A stretch of DNA of 32,201 nt from Candolleomyces eurysporus (lineage: Eukaryota > Basidiomycota > Agaricomycetes > Agaricales > Psathyrellaceae): NCBI GenBank assembly GCA_027579435.1, contig JANBPK010000907.1, forward strand, positions 1 to 32,201. Direction: 5' to 3'. Under the pieces are notes generated by a model, which was given only the letters and a program-made list of their open reading frames with translations, was not told the origin of the DNA and made no database searches. Shown here piece by piece: positions 10,474 through 18,495 of the stretch. Both the position numbers and the translations under genes were made by a program. The first letter of the stretch is position 1. Each line of letters begins with the position of its first letter.

Positions 10474-13123
10474 CTCCCCCTCGATGCGAGCATCGCTCTT
10501 CTTGTCTTCGTCGGGACCTAGAACTCCCATAGACTTCCTGAACTCGGCAAATTTGACACGACCGAGAGGTTTGGTCATAACGTCGGCAACCATGTAGTCG
10601 GTAGGACAGAAGATAAGTTGAATGTCGCGGCTGGTAATGGTTTGACGAATAAAGTGGAAGTGAATATCGATGTGTTTCGTACGAGCGTGGAAGACAGGGT
10701 TTGTTGACAACTTGATAGCGCCTTGATTGTCGCAGTAAAGGATGGTAGGGCGGAAGTTCTCGACGTACGCGCCCAAGCCAACGATGGGAAGAAGAATCTC
10801 TCGACTGTGACTGTTCGCTTCTCGGGCCAATAAACCCTAACGCCCAATGACTCTTCATCCGGCCCCAGATAACGTCCCTCTCGCATGCGGGATTGGAGTT
10901 TCCCAGCGTTGAGGTCCTTAACGAGGATCTTGGAGCCCCAGGGTTGAATGGCAGACAGATTAGGCCGTTCACCGCTGGCGATTTCGAGCGGCGTCTTGAG
11001 GGTCGGAACCGAAGTAGTAAACTGTCGGTTGTGGAGCCACACGCTAAAGCGAATAGCTTCAGCCCAGAGACGAGTTGGGAGGCGAGACTGAAGGAGTAAG
11101 GCACGAGCGGTGGATACGTGAACGCCCATAGCACGTTCAGCAATCCCGTTCGATTGAGGCGAGTCGTGGGTGGTGAGCTTTCGAACCGTCCCACTGTGCT
11201 CAAGATGGGCGCCAAACTCGGCGCCTAAGTACTCTCCCCCTCGATCCGACCATAGAATCTTGATGGTTGAGTCGCGTTGAACACGTACCCATGCCTTGTA
11301 TCGTTGAAAAGCGTCGAAGGTGTCGGACTTGTTGTGAAGGAAGTAGACTCGAGTTTTGTGCGAGTAGCGGTCGATGAACAGCACAAAGTAGCGTTTCCTC
11401 CCGATGGACTCGACTGATGCTGGACCCCATACGTTGGAGGACACCTCCTGAGCGTACGAAGTAGGGTGTGGGGATTTGGATTCGCGAAAAGGCTTGCGAA
11501 CAGCCTTCGCCTCGATGCAGACCCGACAAATTGGGAGCGTACCTGCAAGATCCTTGATCTTGATCCCATTTACCATACCGGCCTCCAACATCTTCCGTAA
11601 GTCCCCGAAGCTCCTATGACCCATCGCGATGTGAAAATCCATAAAGGACATAGTCGTTGCGTTGGCACGTAAGGGGCCAGATCCGTCGGTACCGCCGACA
11701 GGATCCGTAACGCAGTATAAACCTCTAACGAGAGGCACACGACCAATGACGTTCGAGTCTGGAGCGGTGATAATCGACAGACCACCCTTTTATAGGATAG
11801 TGTAGCCCGCTAGGTCCATGCGAGTGGTGGAGATGAGGGTGTAGACGAAAGAAGGGACACAGTATACGTTGGTGAGGGTAAGTTTGATTGAGGGTTGACC
11901 TGATCCCATTGGTAACTCCACCACCATCGTCCCTTTTCCTGCAACATAGGTAGCGCAATTGTCGGCTACCCTCGTATGTTCTTGGATTTCGACGTAATCG
12001 GTGAGGAGATGACGGTACGGGGTGAAGTGGTCGCTAGCGCCGCAATCAAGTATTATACCTTGATACTCGTTTGTTGTGGCCGACATAGCGATGGTCGAAG
12101 TATTGAGTAGTCCCTCGGCGACACATGAATAGGTCGTGGACGAGACGTTTGCGGTCTTCGTGGTGGTAGTGGTAGTCGAAGCGGTGTTTGAGGTCTTGCC
12201 CTCCTGCGCGAGACGCTTGGCTTGCTTCTTCTTATACCACTCTGGTGCCTGGTGAGCTTTTCCTCCCCCTTCCGCATAGCAACGTTCCTTCGAATGGCCG
12301 TTGACGTTGCAAATGGTACAGAAGTATTCGTTCTTCTTCTTCTTTCCGCCCTTCGTGTCCTTCGAATGACTTGCGGCGAGCGCGGTACTGCCTGATCCGG
12401 AAGTCGTGGCGTTCGAATTAATCCCGTTCCTCGCTTCGTGCTCGGCTATCAACCGCCTCTTCAATACATCCGAGGTAAGGCTGGCGTTCGCAATTTCGGC
12501 AGCTCCTTCTATGGCGGAGATGAGAGTACGATATTCGGTGTTGGAAGCGAGGGATGAGGTGATATAGGTGACGAATTGTGAGTCGGAAAGGGTGTAGTCG
12601 TTGTCGAGAAGTTGGTTCCTCCACTCGGTGAGTTGAGAGAGGAATGATCGCATCGAGCCGCCTTGATATCGAGCGTTTTGAAGCTTGGCGAGGATATCGA
12701 ACTGAACGACGTTGCCTCGATGCTCGAACATAGATGATAAGGCTGACCATTTCTCGGCGAGAGTTTTGAAGGTTTGAATTTCGCGATAGATGGAGGTAGG
12801 AAGGGTGTTGTTTAAGACGTCACTGCCAACACCCTCGTTCTTGTCATACTCGGAAGCGGCGACCTCGAATCTCTCGATATCGTCAGCCAAGAGGGGTGTG
12901 GCAAAGGCGGTGTCGCTAGGGTTGAAATATTGAATGGCGTTGGTCGATTCGTTGAAGCGTTCAATGATTTCGACTGGTTTCTGACGCGGCCGTTGAGGTG
13001 GCTGCGGAGACCCTTCGATTTGAGGTGGTCGGTGGTTCGGTCTCAGTAAGCCGCCCAGTTGGTTCCGTCCTCCTTAAGCCGATAGAGCTTGGAGACGTTA
13101 ACGGCATCGCTACTGGGGCTCAT
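10468..13123 (-). pseudogene. copia gag-pol polyprotein, defective
   Basis: The apparent start ATG (13123-13121) lies three bases after the 5' LTR. The gag part is a UBN2-type domain ending in a CX2CX4HX4C zinc knuckle (CTICNVNGHSKERC, about 12320-12279). Protease follows with LDCGASDHF (usually DSGA). Integrase has an HHCC finger (HIAMGH..CRVCIEAK), the first acidic residue in FIDRYSHKTRV, the second in LWSDRGGEY, and the glutamate in SPQSNGIAERA. RNase H is represented by ILYCDNQGAIKLSTNP. Damage: TGA at 13045-13043, a frameshift near 12985, a TAA at 11792-11790 between protease and integrase, and a deletion with frame change around 10800-10830 that removes all of the reverse transcriptase fingers and palm. 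The copy cannot move on its own. Confidence 0.9.
10474..10482 (-). promoter_or_regulatory. copia polypurine tract
   Basis: In element sense the nine bases before the 3' LTR are GAGGGGGAG, all purine, placed exactly where plus-strand synthesis is primed in LTR retrotransposons. Confidence 0.7.
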
Positions 13124-13126
13124 AAC
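13112..13126 (-). promoter_or_regulatory. Primer binding site matching the initiator tRNA-Met anticodon arm
   Basis: Directly next to the 5' LTR, the + strand reads GGGGCTCATAAC. GGGCTCATAAC is the classic anticodon-loop sequence of eukaryotic initiator tRNA-Met. In element sense it gives GTTATGAGCCCC, complementary to that loop. This matches half-tRNA priming as known for Drosophila copia, where a 5' fragment of initiator tRNA-Met primes minus-strand synthesis. The complement of the CAU anticodon supplies an ATG that is also the apparent gag start. Confidence 0.75.
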
Positions 13127-13517
13127 TGTCGAAAGTCGGCTGACGGCGATAGGAGAAGAGACGGCGGGACGGCTAGTAGACAAATAAGCTAAACCTCAGA
13201 TTGATAGAATGAATCTATGAGCTACCTAGTAGACAAATAAGCTAAACTACTGTAGGTGAGCAATCGATAAAGGCGAGATAAAGTAAAAGATGCGTACCCT
13301 CAGATTGATAGAATGAATCTGAGGGACGAATTACGGCGAGACGATATTTAAAGAGACGATCGGGCTGACACAATAAACAAGTCCAAAGTCCAGAAATGAA
13401 ATAAGGAAAGGAGAGCCTCGATGAGAGCATCGAAGAAATAGAATGAACGTATCGTATAGTACTGTACCGTAATAAGCAAAAGAGGGAAAGAAGAAATAGG
13501 AAATGGAATATCTAACA
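13127..13517 (-). repeat. copia 5' LTR (in element sense)
   Basis: This is the partner of 10083-10473, offset by exactly 3044 bp with no length difference. In element sense, transcription would run from here toward lower coordinates. The target duplication GGGGG follows at 13518-13522. Confidence 0.95.
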
Positions 13518-14140
13518 GGGGGAAGGGGTGTTCGCCCAGCAAGCTCGAGCCTCAAAAACGCACCTATATCAACATAATTGAAGTGAAAAAGGAGGCAAAG
13601 AGAAAATCAGAATAAACATACTGAAGGGACGACTCATGCAGTTGATCTCGAATGTAGTCAGGAATGGAAACATTGAACATGCGAGACTGGCCATCAGGCA
13701 AAACCTGAGCGGGGGCTAAGACGTTGCCAACACCAAAGATGAAGGGATGATTGAAGTTTGGAATGTGCGTCTGGTAAGCAGGGTCGGAAGGATTTCCAGG
13801 GAATGGAAAGAGTTGGATAGCATCCAAAAGGGCGATATTAGGAGCAGAAGCATTGGAAGGGGACAGGGGGGCAAATTTGGCAATAAGTACAACGACAGTG
13901 TTAGGAGGAAGGACCACTGTGCCCGGTTCTTGATAGACATGGAGACTGGCAGGCATGACTTGGCCCTTGAGGAACTGAACGGTAGTGTCGTACATGATGT
14001 AGCTGTAGGATCTGGAAGGGGTTGACTTGCTGGGTGCACAAATGACCTGGCCACCAGTAAGCGCAAAGATACCAAAGATGACGGAAAGGGACATGGTGTT
14101 GGGATTAGGGCGGGAAAGAGGAGACCGATGCGTGAAGAAA

Positions 14141-14147
14141 ATAAATA
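14141..14147 (-). promoter_or_regulatory. TATA-like element of the split Helitron gene
   Basis: On the minus strand this reads TATTTAT, 47 nt upstream of the ATG at 14094, in a pyrimidine-rich leader. The spacing suits a fungal core promoter. The long in-frame leader beginning at 14247 is then 5' UTR rather than protein. Confidence 0.35.
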
Positions 14148-14525
14148 GTGTAGGATGGGTGAGACACAGCGAGTTGGACAAAAAAGAAGGACGACATAAG
14201 GAGTGTGAACGGTCCAGCACGAGCAGCTGACAATGACATGTTAACAATTAGAAAAGGGGAAGGACGGGTACGTACTTAAAATGACGCAGTTTGTGAACAG
14301 TAACAGAGGGGAAAGAAGAAGGCAGGCTCGGCCAAGGAGAGCATCGATGATGGGAGAGAGAGCGAGTTCGATGATGTGTGTTTGATGATGTGTGTTCAAA
14401 GTGAGTCAAAGAGCAATGGCGCAGGTGAACGGATAAGGAAGGTGAGGACGAACAGAAAAGAAAACAGATATGGAGAGGGGAGAGCCAAGCCGTACCAAGG
14501 TGTAAACAGGGACAAACTGATTGAG

Positions 14526-14540
14526 GGCGTATCTTTCAAG
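14526..14540 (-). other. Candidate Helitron 5' terminus
   Basis: On the minus strand this reads CTTGAAAGATACGCC. Its AAGATACGCC matches, in inverted orientation and with one mismatch, the AAGATTCGCC at 3188-3197. The + strand around 14529-14544 is also a short perfect palindrome (GTATCTT, 2-nt loop, AAGATAC). Confidence 0.35.
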
Positions 14541-15213
14541 ATACTTAGGGATATCATTACATCGCTGACTTACATTGGGTTTACCGCACTGGAACTCCTT
14601 TGAACTTGTGTTGCCACCAGATCATTTGATTGGCGCTGGAGACCATCAAGACACTCAAACAAGTGCTCAGGCATTGCAAGCAAGGGTGTTGTTGTGATTG
14701 TGCAATTGCTGGTAAGATTGTATTATCTGATCCTGTAAGTTGTCATTACTAACTAGTTTGCCAATATAGCTCAATGGAAGCCCAATGGCCATCCAGTTAT
14801 TTGGATTTACCAATTGATTTCCTGCCAGTAAGTTCTTGGAGTCTGTACTGGTCATGCGGTTCAATGAACAAACACTCACTCAGCTTTACTAGACTTACTA
14901 AGAACAATCAATTGTGGAGCTCCAATGGTCATCCGCTCAACTACACCTGATTTTTTGCCTGCCAAGATTTGGTCCACCAGTAAGTTTGTTCCAGTCTGTA
15001 CCTGCTCTGCAGTTCAATGCTCACTCAGCCTCACAGAAGTTGACAAAGCCACAGACCAGCGGACACCTGCTTGCTTGCTTTGGGATTTTGCTATCCAGTT
15101 GATTTTTGTGCTCGGTGAGTCTTTATGCTGGGTGTGAAGAACACTTGATTCTCATTTTTTGATATAAAGCACTCTACCTTCAAGGGCTCACTAACACTAA
15201 CCTGCTTTTGACC
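14541..15213. other. Leader region of the hAT element
   Basis: This gene-free stretch lies between the proposed Helitron end and the transposase start. It repeats words such as TTTGCCTGCCAA, CCAGTAAGTT and GTTCAATG in the segments near 14820-14880 and 14940-15020, suggesting a small internal duplication. It is probably the continuation of the hAT left arm interrupted at 3187. Confidence 0.4.
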
Positions 15214-18113
15214 ATGTCTGATTCCGACTCTGATATCAACCAACTGCACTGCTCAAACCATGCTTGACGCCCACCCAAATGCCTTCGCGATGCCATACAG
15301 TCATCCGATGAAGACAGCAGACAACCATCAACACGCAAGCCAACCACTGCTGGCAACACTGACATCAACAACAACACTCCAGCACCCTCTGCATTGCTCA
15401 ATAGCTCTAGTGCCAATCTGACCCGCCACAAACACTTCAAAACTTACGCTCATTTCCAAGCTCCTCCAGCCATCAACACAGCTGGCTCTGATGTTTGCTA
15501 TATCTTTGTTTGCAAGACATATGTTTGTTCTATTTGATTCTTGTCACNTTTTTTCTTATCTTTCTCTGTGCAGGCACCCATCCATCAAGATCAGTTGTGC
15601 CTGGCATGACAAGAGTACAAGCAATCTCAAGAGACATGTCGACCGTTGTGGACCGTCCAACTCTGCAGAGTCCCATTCTTTGGCTAGCTATGCCCATGGC
15701 TCCTCATATCACCCTGCAAAGTTTCATGTCTGTGTTGCGCTCTGGTGTGCACATGCTTGTCGACCCTTCAGCATTATTGAGGATCAAGAACTTTGAGATA
15801 TATTCTACAACTTCAATGCAACTGCAAAGATACACTCTTGCCAAACCTTGGCTCATGATATCGAAGAGATTCACCAGTTGACAAAGGACACATTTATCAA
15901 AAGATTCAAGGTATGTCATTTGTGAAAACACTTTATGATTGGATTAAACCCAGCTAACACATTGTTGCAGATACATAATGGAATGGTTCACATTGGATGT
16001 GATGGCTGGACTTTGCCAAATGTCATCTCATTCCTTGGAGTGATCGTTCACTATATTGAAGAGGAGAAGATTGTGTCAAGGATCCTTGACTACATAAAGT
16101 AAGTAAACTACTGCTGATATTTTGAATTATGGAAATTGACAAGGTCTTTGCATTAGAATTTTGAATGCACATACAGGCGAATATCTTGCAGAACAGTTGG
16201 CCGAGTGCCTTCAAGAGTACAGGCTTGAAAACAAGGTGCGATACCAGCAGAGGTGTCTTTCTCAATTTGTAATACTAATTCAAACTGTAGACTATAGGTT
16301 ATGGCTCTTGTTGCCAACAATGGGTCAAACAACGATGCCCTGGTTGATGCTCTTGCTGGCTTGATACCATCTTTTCGAGGAGCACAATTCCATATTCAAT
16401 GCTTTGGCCATGTTCTGAATCTTGTTGCAAAAGTATGTACTCTCTTTGCTTTGTGCTTGCTATGCAGAGGCTGACTTAGCTTCAGGCAATTTTGGTACCT
16501 TTTGCCAGAAAAAGAGAAACCAAAGACAACAATCCAAACAACCCAGTCAATGAATTTTTCAGCACTCTGGACAACAGTGAAAAAGACAATGATGCTCCAA
16601 ACGATGAAGACCCCTTGGCTGCTGAAGTGGAGGCCAGTGATACTTTAGCTGTTGATGATGTTGTGGCAGAAGCTGAGCTAGATGGATGTCTGAACCCACT
16701 TGGTGTGCTGGATGCTGCCCTTGGCCAAATGGCCATTACAAAGGTATGTGAATCATTTTTGATGTATTGTGACTAGCAGCTTATTGTTAATATTAGCTTC
16801 GCCAACTCACTATCAAGATTTCTTGGAGCCCTACACTGAGCGAAGACCTTAAAGAACAGTGCAACAAGACTGGTATTGCTCAGAAAAGAATGAAGTGAGA
16901 TGTGACTATGCGCTGGAACAGTACATCGGAGCTACTCAATGGTTCACTTGAGCCTTGCCCAGCCCTTGATCATCTTGTCATCAAAGAGGCCCATAATCAA
17001 CTTCGAAATGCTCAACTCTCTCGGTTTAAACTTTCTCAAGAAGAGTGGCTAGTATTGGAGCAGCTTTCCCCAATACTTAATGTAAGTTTTATTTACTACA
17101 AAGTTTGAGAATTTCTATCTCATATTTCTCCAGATAATCATGTATGCAACAAAGCAGATCTTGCGCCGTGATGTTCCTCTTGTTCATGAGGTCATTCCTT
17201 ACATTGATAGTGTCTCTTCTTATTTTGACACTGTCATTGATAACATGGTGCTACTACCTGCTGTTCGACATGCTGCTTTGTGTGGGCTTCTCATGATGAA
17301 CAAGTACTATTCAAAAACTGATAAAGCTATTGTCTACCGGATTGCCATGAGTAAGTTTATTCATATTTTTTTATTGCTTATCTTGTTTCAATTTCTAATG
17401 ATTCTATTAGTCTTTCATCCAGCATACAAAACTTTGTATTTCAAAGATGCTTGCTGGGAAGAAGAGTGGATCTCAACTGCAGTGTCTGTTGCACGGAAGG
17501 AGTGGCTTGAAAACTAAAAAGAGAAAGGACAGCTTTCAGTATCAAGTACACTTTCAACCAAAGATATTTCAGAACCACGTCATGATGTGAGTCCACTTTC
17601 TTGAACTTTTCATCTGTACTAACCATTAGTATAGTGCTTTGCAGAAGCTTGCCGTCATTTTGCTTCTATGAATCAGAAGGCATGACCAACTATCACCAAT
17701 GCTTTTGAAGAATGGATTTCGGCTGCTCCTATTGCAACACAGCTTGCCACTTCAGATCCTATTGCTTATTGGCTTGGAATGAAGAAGGCAGCGCAAATGG
17801 CCCTTGACTACTTGACAGTGCCTGGTATGTGTATTTGCACTTTTCTAATGCAGATTGGCTTACTGATGCTACATTTACAGCTACATCTACAGATGTTGAA
17901 CGTGCATTTTCACGTGGAGGGTTGACAGTATCTGAACTATGTCACTCACTTACTGATAAGTCCACACATTGTTCATCCGTGCTGGGCTCTTGGGCTGAAA
18001 TTCCTGGTTTTAATCCATTTGATTCTATTGTGGAGAAGTTTAAGGAGAAATCTCAAAGGATGCAGAAGAAGCAAAAGACTACTGACAAAATTCTTGATTT
18101 AGATAGTGATTAG
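15214..18113 (+). pseudogene. hAT transposase, multi-exon, decayed
   Basis: An ATG at 15214 is followed by a BED-type zinc finger interrupted by an intron (CAWHDKSTSNLKRHVDRC), then RPFSIIEDQEL. Next come the catalytic core with GCDGWTLPNVISFLGV (first Asp, codon 16001-16003), LVANNGSNND (second Asp position reads Asn, codon 16316-16318), CFGHVLNLVAKA and MRWNST, and the C-terminal dimerisation region with the catalytic Glu in DVERAFSRGGL (codon 17898-17900). At least eight short introns with GTATGT/GTAAGT-type donors separate these parts. Stops interrupt the frame: TGA at 15265-15267, 15794-15796, 16896-16898 and 17683-17685, and TAA at 17515-17517. An N lies in the first intron at 15548. 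The enzyme would cut and paste the element; this copy cannot. Confidence 0.85.
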
Positions 18114-18279
18114 TTACAACTTAGTACATAAAATTTTAGTTACTCTTGAGTATGTAGAGTCTTAATTATGCTTGAGTACATAGTCTTAGTTATGCTTAAA
18201 CATGTAGAGTTGTTGCTGAAATTGGTGGCAACAATGAGAATCCCACCTTTTCTTGTTCTATAATCCAAGTTTGTGCAAA

Positions 18280-18475
18280 TAAATTGTGTGAGTACTTGTG
18301 AGTAACTCATGAGTTACTTGTGTGAACTTGCTGTGTGAGTATACTTACAAACTCACAAGTACTTGAGCTGTGAGTCCAAGTTACTCATGGGAAAAAACTT
18401 GTACGGATCTGGGTTTGGATTTTGAGAGCTTGAGTACTCACATTGAAGATCCGAGTATACTCACGAGTGCACTTG
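18280..18475 (+). repeat. Right subterminal repeat-rich region of the hAT element
   Basis: Short words GAGTACTTG, GAGTAACTC, ACTCATGAGT, GAGTATAC and CTCACAAGTACTTG recur in both orientations, including a palindromic block around 18300-18322. Related words occur at the left end (2614-2760). This is the probable transposase-binding zone. Confidence 0.6.
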
Positions 18476-18495
18476 TGGACAGCCTTAGTAAGGAG
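18476..18495 (+). repeat. hAT right terminal inverted repeat and target duplication
   Basis: TGGACAGCCTTA (18476-18487) is the exact reverse complement of the left terminus. GTAAGGAG (18488-18495) is the target duplication, differing by one base from the left copy. Confidence 0.83.

Larger units (their letters stand above)
10083..13517 (-). mobile_element. Ty1/copia LTR retrotransposon, recent insertion, internally defective
   Basis: Two 391-bp LTRs (10083-10473 and 13127-13517) look identical throughout by eye. They have TG..CA ends and are flanked by a 5-bp duplication GGGGG (10078-10082 and 13518-13522). Coding sense is minus. Domain order is gag, protease, integrase, RNase H, the copia order, but the reverse transcriptase polymerase domain is missing. 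The internal region is only 2653 bp, against more than 4 kb in complete elements. The insertion interrupts exon 2 of the Helitron gene at 9595-14094. Confidence 0.95.
9595..14094 (-). pseudogene. Helitron accessory gene split by a copia insertion, about 333 aa before disruption
   Basis: The 5' part (ATG at 14094-14092, starting MSLSVIFGIFALTGG) runs to a GTATGT donor at 13621. A 58-nt intron (13564-13621) ends in TATAG, and exon 2 is interrupted at 13522/13518. The 3' part resumes at 10077 and runs to the stop at 9595-9597. Leaving out the copia element plus one copy of its 5-bp duplication joins both parts in one frame without a stop. The product is beta-rich in the first 200 residues, followed by a PPPPPKKPR basic segment and an acidic tail. 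It resembles conserved proteins that I recall accompanying basidiomycete Helitrons; an OB-fold or ssDNA-binding role is a guess. It lies 215 bp upstream of the Rep/helicase on the same strand. Confidence 0.7.
3187..14540 (-). mobile_element. Helitron-type rolling-circle transposon (boundaries approximate)
   Basis: A Rep/helicase pseudogene and three other candidate genes lie on the minus strand between these points. The proposed ends share an inverted 10-mer with one mismatch: AAGATTCGCC at 3188-3197 on +, and AAGATACGCC on - at 14535-14526. Next to the left end is a GC-rich imperfect palindrome at 3195-3212 that could act as the 3' hairpin. The canonical 5' TC and 3' CTRR ends were not found, so the element may belong to the Helitron2/Helentron branch, which uses short asymmetric terminal repeats. 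Subtracting the copia insertion leaves about 7.9 kb. The coding evidence for a Helitron is strong; the exact ends are inference. Confidence 0.7.
2602..18487 (+). mobile_element. hAT-type DNA transposon carrying nested insertions
   Basis: The ends are a perfect 12-bp inverted repeat, TAAGGCTGTCCA at 2602-2613 and its complement at 18476-18487. They are flanked by the 8-bp repeats GTAAGAAG (2594-2601) and GTAAGGAG (18488-18495), which match at 7 of 8 positions and have the T at position 2 and A at position 7 typical of hAT target sites. The decayed transposase at 15214-18113 belongs to the same superfamily and lies next to the right end. The total of about 15.9 kb is far above the usual 3-5 kb because a Helitron-like element (about 3187-14540), itself carrying a copia element, interrupts it. 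Without those it would be about 4.5 kb. The target-site mismatch and the damaged transposase indicate an old copy. Confidence 0.82.
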
